Positions 1-7,044 of a stretch of DNA of 47,632 nt are shown here, piece by piece. Origin of the DNA: an uncultured Acetatifactor sp. (GTDB lineage: Bacteria; Bacillota; Clostridia; Lachnospirales; Lachnospiraceae). Made by a program: the position numbers and the translations under genes. Within the stretch, counting starts at the first letter, position 1; each line of letters begins with the position of its first letter. The stretch lies in contig CAJUGT010000012.1 of NCBI GenBank assembly GCA_910586435.1, positions 1-47,632 of the forward strand, given 5' to 3'. The notes under the pieces are model-generated. The model saw only the letters and a program-made list of their open reading frames with translations. It had not been told where the DNA came from and ran no database searches.

Positions 1-22
1 TTTGCGTTTTGTGTGCATCTAC

Positions 23-54
23 GTAACAGTTCAGTGACCTGTCTGAACTGTTAC
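23..54. terminator. Perfect 12-bp hairpin at window start
   Basis: Bases 23-34 (GTAACAGTTCAG) and 43-54 (CTGAACTGTTAC) are perfect inverted complements around an 8-base loop, followed by an A-rich tail. It may be the terminator of a gene that ends left of the window; the A tract after it suits a minus-strand terminator less than a classical plus-strand U-tract. A weaker form of the same stem recurs at 27071-27102. The rest of 55-253 shows no convincing gene, only a short GCGGCC/GGCCGC stem near 118-134. Confidence 0.45.
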
Positions 55-253
55 TAAAAATATGCAGCAGTTCAGACACGCTCTATGGCATCCGGGGCAT
101 GGGGATTATTCGTCACTGCGGCCATTTTGGCCGCAAGCCATATGCGCCATTGGAGCCGTAGATTTTTGATACGCAAAGTTAGATGGTCTTTACAACTTGG
201 AAACATTTCTGAGATATACTTTTTTATTATCTTTAAGAGGGAGGGAATGAAAA

Positions 254-901
254 TTGGCAGAAATACTAATTGTGGAGGATGAACTTTCCATTAACGAGTT
301 AATACGAAGAAACTTAAACCTCACAGGGCATCATTGTGTGCAGGCATTCGACGGGGCATCTGCAATTCATCTGTTGGAGAATGGGAAATTTGACTTACTT
401 GTGTTGGATATTATGCTGCCCCAATTTGATGGTTATCAGGTGTTTGAAAGAGCGCTTGGAACCCCGACTATTTTTCTCACGGCAAAAAGTGAACTGACCG
501 ACAAGCTAAAAGGCCTGGGTATGGGGGCGGACGACTACTTGACCAAACCATTTCAGATGTTAGAGCTGGCAGCACGGGTGGAAGCGCTGCTTCGCCGGAC
601 GAAAAAGGTTGAGACAGAATTCAGGCTTGGCCATGTGAGATGTGATTTTGACAGTCGTCAGATTTTCTTAAATGATGTTGTCGTAGAATGTACGCCGAAA
701 GAGTACGAGCTGTTAGAGGTATTGATAAGAAACCGGAATATTGCTCTTTCCAGAGAAAAACTCTTAGATATGGTATGGGGATATGACTTTGACGGAGGTA
801 CCCGCACTGTGGATGTTCATGTTCAAAGGCTGCGGCATAAACTGCATCTGGAAAATTATATAAAGACAGTATATAAATTGGGTTATCGGCTGGAAATTTA
901 G
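254..901 (+). CDS. OmpR/PhoB-family response regulator
   Basis: Cytosolic transcription regulator of a two-component system, 215 residues. An N-terminal receiver domain (about 1-115) has the acidic pair near residues 8-9, the phospho-acceptor Asp52 in LLVLDIMLP, Thr76 in IFLTAK and Lys98 in YLTKPF. A C-terminal winged helix (about 120-215) ends in the usual RTVDVHVQRLRHKL and GYRLEI motifs. The start is TTG at 254, behind the GGGAGGG at 239-245; an ATG at 247 opens another frame that stops after 11 codons. The histidine kinase at 1145 is the likely partner. The 243-base gap between them is longer than usual for such pairs. The target genes are unknown; the exported protein at 2718 is the nearest candidate. 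Confidence 0.93.
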   Translation: MAEILIVEDELSINELIRRNLNLTGHHCVQAFDGASAIHLLENGKFDLLVLDIMLPQFDGYQVFERALGTPTIFLTAKSELTDKLKGLGMGADDYLTKPFQMLELAARVEALLRRTKKVETEFRLGHVRCDFDSRQIFLNDVVVECTPKEYELLEVLIRNRNIALSREKLLDMVWGYDFDGGTRTVDVHVQRLRHKLHLENYIKTVYKLGYRLEI

Positions 902-927
902 AGTCACTTGCTGAGGATTTTTTGCCA

Positions 928-984
928 AATTCAGTCGGTGCAATATAATTCAGTCAGTGTAATGCAATTCAGTCGGTGTAATAT
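928..984. repeat. Three tandem 19-bp direct repeats between regulator and kinase
   Basis: Three head-to-tail units lie at 928-946, 947-965 and 966-984, each close to aattcagtcggtgtaatat. They differ at only a few positions (cagtcAg in unit 2, ATGC for ATAT at its end). The 19-bp period is just under two helical turns, so the units would present nearly the same face of the helix. They could be an operator array, for instance for the upstream response regulator, or a simple slippage product. Confidence 0.75.
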
Positions 985-1033
985 AAAACTTATTGGGGTA
1001 GTGCCAAATGGGATATGAAAAAACAGCAACGGA

Positions 1034-1107
1034 CCTCCCAAGCCCCAGGAGAATTTACTGACGCGCCTGGGGCAGGAAATTTTCCCAGATTCAGGGGGCT
1101 TGGGAGG
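1034..1107. repeat. Long inverted repeat upstream of the kinase gene
   Basis: CCTCCCAAGCCCC at 1034-1046 pairs perfectly with GGGGCTTGGGAGG at 1095-1107. A competing inner stem joins GCCCCAGG (1042-1049) to CCTGGGGC (1066-1073), so two alternative folds are possible. There is no U-tract after it. The arm CCAAGCCCC-GGAGAA recurs near 47339 and the following TGCGGAACT module recurs near 47358 and 27680, which makes this a piece of a mosaic intergenic repeat rather than a unique terminator. Confidence 0.6.
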
Positions 1108-1144
1108 CAGGTTGCGGAACTAAATTGGGTAAGAGGAGGCTGAA

Positions 1145-2563
1145 ATGAAAAAGCGAACTTTTTTTGTTATGTTAATTCTTTTTCTTGTATTTCTAAATTC
1201 TATGATTTTAATTGTATCCGTTGTGATATTAAATGACAAATGCTCTACTGCCAGGGACAGGTATCTGGCAGAACATTATGTCATTGCGTCATCTTTGCTT
1301 AAGGATATGCAGGGATTGGATCAAAGAGGATATTATGTGAGGGAAAATATAGAGAAGTTGATGAGTTCCTATGCCCGATATTTACAGGGAAAGGGAAGCG
1401 GACTTGCGGTGGCTTACTGCGGGGAATGGATTTATAAGAGCACAGAACTTATGCCAAAGGAAAATCTGGCTGTTTTGCCGGATACAGGCGGCGGACAGGA
1501 GCGTATTGTCTACATGGAAAATGAACCTTCCCCTGTTCTCTATGTTTATGGCAGCTTTCCGGTCCCGTGGGAGGAATATGGACTTATGTACATTGGTAAT
1601 CTGAATGATGTTGCCATATCATGGCGTCAAACGAAAGATGCTCTTTTTCTTATGGGGGGTGTTATGATGCTGATTATGGCGCTTTTTCTGTTTCATTTTC
1701 TGAATATCATTTTTCTCCCTTTAAGGCAGATTTCCGGTGCTTCCACGAAGATAGCCCATGGAAATTATGGAAGCAGGCTTTCTGTTCAGGGAAAAGATGA
1801 AATTGCCAGCGTAGCGTATAATTTTAACCTGATGGCTGAACAAGTGGAGAATCAGATTCTGTGTCTTAAGGACATTGCGGAGAGAAAACAGCAGTTTATT
1901 GATAATTTTTCTCATGAATTAAGAATTCCCCTGACAGCAATATACGGGTATGCCGAGTATATTCAAAAAGCGCTTATATCGGAAGAAGAACGCTATGAAT
2001 GTACCAGTTTTATTATGTCGGAGTGTGACAGGCTTCAAAATATGGCTTACCAGCTTTTGGAAATAGCCATGCTGAGGCATGATGAAGTGGAAAAGGAAGA
2101 TTGTTCTATAAGAGAGATTTTTTCGCTGTCAGAGAAAGTTATGCATGTGAGAGCAGCGGAAAGAGGAATTAAACTGTCCTATGAGATGGAGCAAAATCTG
2201 TATATTCGGGCAAATATGCAGCAGATTTTGATATTGATAAATAATTTGATTGATAATGCCATAAAGGCCAGTCAGCCGGAAGGAGAAGTACTTATCTCAG
2301 TTCGTTTAGGGGAGGAAGGGTATTCGGAGGAAAAGGATATAGTGGTGGAAATAGAGGACCATGGTGTTGGCATGGAACCGGAGCAGGTCCCCCATATAAA
2401 AGAAGCTTTTTACCGCATAGATAAGGCCCGCAGTCGTGCCGTTGGCGGCACAGGGCTTGGTCTTTCTATTTGTGATAGGATTGCGCAGCTTCACCATGCG
2501 GATCTGACATTTATTTCCGAACAGGGAAAAGGAACCATAGGAAGATTGTGCTTTCACAGATAA
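1145..2563 (+). CDS. Membrane sensor histidine kinase
   Basis: Two-component sensor kinase, 472 residues, likely partner of the regulator at 254. The order is a transmembrane helix at about 6-29, an extracytoplasmic sensor region at about 30-163, a second helix at about 165-191, a HAMP linker at about 190-243, a HisKA domain with phospho-acceptor His257 (SHELRIPLT), and a HATPase domain with the N-box at about 366-376 (NNLIDNAIKAS), G1 DHGVGM (405-410) and G2 GTGLGLSI (435-442). All catalytic boxes look intact. The start ATG follows a good AAGAGGAGG. The sensor region is not a fold I recognise, so the signal is unknown. Confidence 0.93.
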   Translation: MKKRTFFVMLILFLVFLNSMILIVSVVILNDKCSTARDRYLAEHYVIASSLLKDMQGLDQRGYYVRENIEKLMSSYARYLQGKGSGLAVAYCGEWIYKSTELMPKENLAVLPDTGGGQERIVYMENEPSPVLYVYGSFPVPWEEYGLMYIGNLNDVAISWRQTKDALFLMGGVMMLIMALFLFHFLNIIFLPLRQISGASTKIAHGNYGSRLSVQGKDEIASVAYNFNLMAEQVENQILCLKDIAERKQQFIDNFSHELRIPLTAIYGYAEYIQKALISEEERYECTSFIMSECDRLQNMAYQLLEIAMLRHDEVEKEDCSIREIFSLSEKVMHVRAAERGIKLSYEMEQNLYIRANMQQILILINNLIDNAIKASQPEGEVLISVRLGEEGYSEEKDIVVEIEDHGVGMEPEQVPHIKEAFYRIDKARSRAVGGTGLGLSICDRIAQLHHADLTFISEQGKGTIGRLCFHR

Positions 2564-2717
2564 TACCATAACATAGCTTTTGCGGGCCGTGGGTGTAAGT
2601 TAGTGGAAAATATAGCATTAGAAAAGTTTTTACAAGTTCATAACAACTTTGATATTTTTTTGATATAAAAAGACCTTATGATATTCCTATCAAAAACATA
2701 TAGAAAGGAGTTTCACT

Positions 2718-3563
2718 ATGAAACGAAAGAACATTTTAACATTGACAGCAGCAACATTTGCCATGATTGGCGCAGGCACAATCTTCTTCAACGCAATGGC
2801 GGAAACAGCCCTGGCGGCCAGAGCCGGTCAGTGGGAGACAGCTCCCACCAGGTATCAGGTTTCGGCCAGTCCCACAGCCGTATTGCCGGATTTTGAAGAA
2901 ATGGATCAAAAGGTTAACTATCATGTCAGTATGAACAAATTAAATACTGGTACACCTACGGACATGGATTTAACCATGGAAGAGGCGGCTGAGATTGGCG
3001 CACAGTATTTAAAAGATTTTTTTGATCTGGATATGGAGGGCGCATATGTATATATGATGTATAATCCGGGAACAGTAACATTTCCGCAGCCTTTTTGGTC
3101 AGGTGTTGTTCTGTATGAAAAGGAGCAGACACCTGAAAGTACAAAGTGGGGCTATATGGTGGATGCCATGACAGGAGAGCTTTTCAATGTCACACATGAC
3201 AGACATTTGGACGCAACCCCCTCACTTGGCCTTGATTCGGCGTTGGAGAAAAACTATGACATATATGCGGAGATGGCTGAAGAAATTGCGGTAGAGCATA
3301 AGCTGCTGAGCGGTTCGGTAGACAGAGTGGAATACAATTGCCAGGGATATAGCGGAAACGATCCAACAATTGCGGTGGATGTCATTGGGGAGAATGGGGA
3401 AAGTATCAATATGTCTTTTTCGCGGTATGACCAGAAGTTCTTAGGGCTTGGTACGGATACCTCACGAAGGATATCCGAATCCGCATTGGAGAATATATTG
3501 GAGAATATTTCTGAAGGAGACGGCGACGTGATAAGTGGGATTTATCAGAAGATAGTGGAATAA
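2718..3563 (+). CDS. Exported protein, PepSY-like
   Basis: 281 residues, function unknown. The first 33 residues form a signal peptide: basic start, hydrophobic stretch (ILTLTAATFAMIGAGTI) and an Ala-rich end near MAETALAARA. The mature part has an acidic TMEEAAEIGAQYL helix near residue 85-97 followed by strands and the phrase YMVDAMTGELFNV (about 146-158). This order (helix beginning with EEA, then strands ending in a vDA-TGE turn) resembles PepSY / YcdB-type domains, which are often inhibitory or peptide-binding modules outside the cell. RBS AGAAAGGAG precedes the ATG. Its position right after the kinase suggests that it is a target or an accessory of that system. Resemblance is by eye only. 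Confidence 0.7.
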   Translation: MKRKNILTLTAATFAMIGAGTIFFNAMAETALAARAGQWETAPTRYQVSASPTAVLPDFEEMDQKVNYHVSMNKLNTGTPTDMDLTMEEAAEIGAQYLKDFFDLDMEGAYVYMMYNPGTVTFPQPFWSGVVLYEKEQTPESTKWGYMVDAMTGELFNVTHDRHLDATPSLGLDSALEKNYDIYAEMAEEIAVEHKLLSGSVDRVEYNCQGYSGNDPTIAVDVIGENGESINMSFSRYDQKFLGLGTDTSRRISESALENILENISEGDGDVISGIYQKIVE

Positions 3564-3602
3564 AATCGGTATCATAAGTTTTTCGGTGATTATGCTGCCA
3601 TG

Positions 3603-3636
3603 GTCGGCGCGTCATTTGCGGACGCGTCGACTTTTT
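3603..3636 (+). terminator. Rho-independent terminator of the exported-protein gene
   Basis: GTCGGCGCGTC (3603-3613) pairs with GACGCGTCGAC (3621-3631), 11 pairs with one G-U, a 7-base loop, then TTTTT at 3632-3636. It lies 40 bases after the stop of the 2718 gene. A TATAAT at 3681-3686 further on could be the -10 box for the next gene, though no good -35 stands at the right distance. Confidence 0.85.
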
Positions 3637-3710
3637 GGCGTATGGGTCGGGGTTTGAAGGCTTTGGAGAAAGTGTTATAGTATAATGTAGAAAAGGGAGG
3701 GGAAACAGTC

Positions 3711-4712
3711 ATGGGAATTAACAGGTTAAAAGAAAAACTGGAAGAACAACAGGAAGTGTATGCATCTTTAAAGCAGGGAAATAGCGCCATAGTCTGTTAT
3801 AAGGAATTTCAGAATGGGAAATGGGGCACGGATGATGCCAATTATACCAATCGTCTGCGGCTTGCTTATTATCTGTTGTACTGGAAAATTGAGGATGAGG
3901 AGACAATTGCGTACCTTTTTCGGGAAGAGCTGAAAGACAGGGAGCGGAATTCGTTTCAGGGAATCGGAAGCACAATAGAAATTCTGACATGGTTGTTAAG
4001 AAAGTATAATACGGACCATACATATGATGACTTGTTTCAACGGGCAAAAAACGCGAATTTTGACTGTGCCTGCGGTTATGATGTAGAGGTGGCGCTGGAG
4101 GATGATTTTGAGAAGAATGATCTTCTGGACTGCATTTACCTGTGCCAGCAGCTGGAATATAAAGATGTCATGGGCGGTCTGGTAGATGAATGGAAACAGG
4201 AGATGGGAGAACTGGCATGTTGGAATACTTCTGAGCGTCAGACGTTGATAAGATTCAATACATTTCTTGACAGAGAGCGGGAAAATGAAGAACTCTATCA
4301 GTTACAGCTGACAGAAGTTCTCTCGGAGGGGACTAACAGGACAACGGATATTATTTCAGGATACAGTAATTTGATACATCACTACCTGCGAATGGGAAAT
4401 TATGAGAAAGCATTTGATCATTGCAGGATGGTTGTAGAGAAAACCGATTATAAACAAATCAGGACAAAGCGTCTGTTCGGGGATATTCTGGAAGGGTGTC
4501 TGGAGATTGTTGTCCATGATCCATCTCGGGCTGCCTGCTTATGGGAGTGGGTGAAAAAGGAATTGCGCAGCAAGCCCCGGATATGTCGATATGGAAATCT
4601 GTATACCAAGGGAATTGCTGCGGCGAAGGCGGTGAATGATTCTTATGCGGAGGCGCTGGAACAGGAGTACCGGAAATGGCGCAGAGAATGCGGCCTGGGC
4701 AATGGCGTTTGA
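3711..4712 (+). CDS. Helical protein of unknown function
   Basis: 333 residues, not recognised. The sequence is rich in Glu, Lys, Leu and Tyr and reads as helical throughout, without a signal peptide or membrane segment. The middle and C-terminal part (about 220-320) has paired helices such as SGYSNLIHHYLRMGNYEKAFDHC that look like TPR-type repeats, which suggests a scaffold or a peptide-binding sensor. RBS AAGGGAGGGGA lies upstream of the ATG. It is separated from the preceding gene by a terminator, so it is probably a new transcription unit. Confidence 0.7.
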   Translation: MGINRLKEKLEEQQEVYASLKQGNSAIVCYKEFQNGKWGTDDANYTNRLRLAYYLLYWKIEDEETIAYLFREELKDRERNSFQGIGSTIEILTWLLRKYNTDHTYDDLFQRAKNANFDCACGYDVEVALEDDFEKNDLLDCIYLCQQLEYKDVMGGLVDEWKQEMGELACWNTSERQTLIRFNTFLDRERENEELYQLQLTEVLSEGTNRTTDIISGYSNLIHHYLRMGNYEKAFDHCRMVVEKTDYKQIRTKRLFGDILEGCLEIVVHDPSRAACLWEWVKKELRSKPRICRYGNLYTKGIAAAKAVNDSYAEALEQEYRKWRRECGLGNGV

Positions 4713-4778
4713 AATCTCTATACAAGATAGCCGGTTTATGATATACTCTAATCAAAATGGAAAACGGGAGCTGATAAC

Positions 4779-5159
4779 ATGGAATATAGGTATATGAGAA
4801 TACAGGGCAGAGAGAACTCATACATTACAAAGTATCCCAAAGGGATATTTAGTCTCTGTTGGAACCTGGTAAGAGATGAGCAATTAACTCAGGAAGAAAA
4901 AGAACTGTTTATATCTATTGATGACTGGTTCAAAGAGAATCTTCCGGAACCGGCTCCCTGTAAAAACCATGAAAAAGTAATTACATTTTTTAAATGTGAA
5001 AGCACACTGGACATGGTGGAGAAATTAAAGCCTGCTATTGCGCTTTTGGATAAACATGAAAAGCCTTATGATGTGGTTTATACAAATTTTGTGGGAACCA
5101 TCGTTTATGAAGATGAGTGGCAGATTGCTGTTCAGGTTGAGAATGGAATAATGATATAA
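4779..5159 (+). CDS. Small cytosolic protein of unknown function
   Basis: 126 residues, not recognised. It begins MEYRYMRIQGRENSYITKYPKGIFSLCWNL and has an acidic middle and a strand-rich end (YDVVYTNFVGTIVYEDEW). No signal peptide, membrane helix or obvious catalytic motif. The ATG follows AACGGGAG, and a TATACT at 4741-4746 just upstream may be a -10 box. Size and acidity resemble SMI1/immunity-type or similar accessory proteins, but nothing in the sequence proves that. Confidence 0.6.
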   Translation: MEYRYMRIQGRENSYITKYPKGIFSLCWNLVRDEQLTQEEKELFISIDDWFKENLPEPAPCKNHEKVITFFKCESTLDMVEKLKPAIALLDKHEKPYDVVYTNFVGTIVYEDEWQIAVQVENGIMI

Positions 5160-5273
5160 AATATATGTCACTGTTGCAAACGAGTGCTGCCATGCAAAAA
5201 CAGTTAAAATGGATATAGGGCAATCCCCAACAAACGGCGATTCAATGCGAAGAATTTGAGGAGAAAACTAAAA

Positions 5274-5867
5274 ATGATTTCTGCTATTTATGACAGACGA
5301 AGCATAAGAAAGTTCAAGAATACTCCCATATCTCAAAGTGACATTACAGACATTATCCAAAGTGGAATAAAAGCGCCTTCTTCCAAAAACAGGCAGCCGT
5401 GGAAATACATTGTGATACAGGGAAGTGCCAAAGAAGAAATGATAAGAGTTTTCCGTCGTGGAATTGAGAGGGAAGAAAAAGACAGTGCATTGCTGCCCCA
5501 AAGCAAACAACACATAGCTGGAGCAAAATACACTGTTGATATAATGGAAGAAGCGCCAACCATAATTTTTGTAGTAAATACATTGGGGAAAAGTATTCTG
5601 TCAGAATTAACCCCGGAAGAACGGGTTTATGAAATTTGTAATATTCAGTCCATAAGCGCTTCTATACAAAATATGCTTCTTGCCGCTGCTGATAAAGGAA
5701 TAGGGAGTCTTTGGATCTGTGATATTTATTTTGCGTATTCAGAACTATGTGAATGGTTAGGCAGTGAAGGACAGCTTATTGCAGCTGTTGCGTTTGGGTA
5801 TCCAAATGAATTTCCCCAAGAAAGACCACGCAGGAAGATTGATGATATAGTCGAATGGAGAAACTAA
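5274..5867 (+). CDS. Nitroreductase family protein
   Basis: Flavin (FMN) dependent NAD(P)H oxidoreductase of the nitroreductase fold, 197 residues, cytosolic. The N-terminal IYDRRSIRKFKNTPIS is the family signature with the FMN-phosphate binding Arg residues. APSSKNRQPWKYIV continues the FMN site. The later GIGSLWICDIYFAY and AAVAFGYPNE segments are the typical dimer and flavin contacts. ATG 5274 is chosen because GAGGAG (5258-5263) sits at the right distance; an in-frame TTG at 5256 lies before that RBS. Substrate unknown. It stands alone, followed by an intergenic repeat. Confidence 0.88.
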   Translation: MISAIYDRRSIRKFKNTPISQSDITDIIQSGIKAPSSKNRQPWKYIVIQGSAKEEMIRVFRRGIEREEKDSALLPQSKQHIAGAKYTVDIMEEAPTIIFVVNTLGKSILSELTPEERVYEICNIQSISASIQNMLLAAADKGIGSLWICDIYFAYSELCEWLGSEGQLIAAVAFGYPNEFPQERPRRKIDDIVEWRN

Positions 5868-5983
5868 TTTATTTATATTTTGGGGGAAAGGGCGGTATGC
5901 TTCCCAATTGCCGGGGATTGCGTATCGCCTTTTTATGCGATTCTTAAAGCAGGGTCAACGCTATGCGAAGCTAACCTGAAGTA

Positions 5984-6172
5984 CAGCTAAGAAATGTCAA
6001 GAGGAAAAACATTCTCGGAACGGGGGCGCCATGTGTCTTTCAGACACATGGAAGGAAATTTCAGCTGAGTTCTTTGCAGATGAAATTTTCTTCCCTGGTT
6101 AGGGTGCCGAAGTGCAGAGACCGGAACAAGTTCCCACAAGCGGGACAAATCGCCATAAATGGCGATTGGAAT
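5984..6172 (+). repeat. Structured intergenic repeat, copy A, in the leader of a GNAT gene
   Basis: About 190 bases from CAGCTAAGAAATGTCAAGAG to TTGGAATAG. It contains foldable pieces: CATGTGTC/GACACATG at about 6030-6050, a long stem joining GGAAGGAAATTTC (about 6050-6062) to GAAATTTTCTTCC (about 6082-6094), GGAACAAGTTCC, and CGCCATAAATGGCG (about 6151-6164). It ends directly before the ribosome binding site of the gene at 6184. By eye, about 105 bases match copy C (around 47429-47534) with only a handful of differences. A related copy B lies at 27181-27370 in the same position relative to a gene. With 5868-5983, which shows nothing else clear, it fills the 316-base gap. Confidence 0.8.
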
Positions 6173-6183
6173 AGGAAGGAAAG

Positions 6184-6636
6184 ATGATTATTAGAAAATA
6201 TGAACCACAGGATTGCAAGGAGTTGGCAGATTTGTTTTACAATACAGTCCATACGATTAACGCAAGAGATTACACAAAAGAGCAATTAAATGTATGGGCA
6301 ACTGGAAAAGTAGATTTGAATAAATGGAATCGCTCTTTTCAGGAGCATTATAGTATTGTTGCGGTCGTGGAGAATACTGTCATAGGCTTTGGTGATATAG
6401 ATGAAACGGGGTATCTTGATCACTTGTATGTTCATGTAAATTATCAAGGAGAAGGTGTTGCCACTGCTATATGTAATAAGTTGGAACAGACTGTTCAAGG
6501 GAAAGTAGTAACTCATGCTTCTGTCACAGCAAGACCTTTTTTTCAAAAGAGAGGTTATAAGGTGATAAAAGAACAACAAGTAGAACGGCAAGGTATTTTT
6601 CTCACAAATTTTGTGATGGAAAAACAGATAAGTTAA
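6184..6636 (+). CDS. GNAT family N-acetyltransferase
   Basis: 150 residues, cytosolic acetyl-CoA dependent acetyltransferase of unknown substrate. It opens MIIRKYEPQDCKELADLFYNTV, the typical first strand and helix of the family. The acetyl-CoA binding motif A is in LDHLYVHVNYQGEGVATAI (Q-x-x-G-x-A/G form) at about 79-98. ASVTARPFFQKRGYKV is the usual end-of-fold motif. In size and order it resembles the YafP-like small GNAT proteins. The start follows AGGAAGGAAAG. Its 5' leader is repeat copy A, so leader structure may affect expression. Confidence 0.9.
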   Translation: MIIRKYEPQDCKELADLFYNTVHTINARDYTKEQLNVWATGKVDLNKWNRSFQEHYSIVAVVENTVIGFGDIDETGYLDHLYVHVNYQGEGVATAICNKLEQTVQGKVVTHASVTARPFFQKRGYKVIKEQQVERQGIFLTNFVMEKQIS

Positions 6637-7039
6637 CTTTGTAGCTTTTCAGACAGTTATACAGGAATTGCGGATAGTGCGAAATGACAGACAGAGATTT
6701 CCTGTGATACAAGAACAGTTTGATCAGCTAATGGATGCCCTCCATGGAGGAAGAATACAATGTTGCAGAAGAAGGAGGGACAGAAAGGAATCCCAAGGGA
6801 TATTATATTGACGGCGATGAATATATCTGGATATACGCAGCTGCGCAGGAGGAAGTCGACACTGTCCGGAAGTTGGTGGAAAGCGCAGAGAACAGGTTTC
6901 AGCTGATGCTGAGAGTGTTGTATTTGAATATGGTTATGTTGATTCCAGTATTCGCATTATGGCTGAATGTGGATTAGAAATCAAAGGTGATATACCTGTA
7001 AAAAGTGAAATGATACATAAGAGTTATAAGGAAAGGTAA
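6632..7039 (+). pseudogene. Frameshifted remnant of an unrecognised gene
   Basis: No single frame spans this stretch, but protein-like sequence runs through it if the frame is changed twice. The first frame opens at 6632 and reads FQTVIQELRIV...FPVIQEQFDQLMDALHG. A second frame (about 6760-6890) reads KGYYIDGDEYIWIYAAAQEE. The first frame resumes near 6890 with VSADAESVVFEYGYVDSS and ends at TAA 7037-7039, six bases before the next gene. The only ATG-started piece is an 80-residue ORF (6735-6977), whose C-terminal half is probably the wrong frame. I do not recognise the ancestor. The reading rests on codon feel and would be settled by homology. Confidence 0.45.
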
Positions 7040-7044
7040 CTATT

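Noticed and set aside
85..282. 65-residue ORF at the left end
   Set aside because: No ribosome binding site, runs over a GCGGCC palindrome and the real RBS of the response regulator; composition not protein-like.
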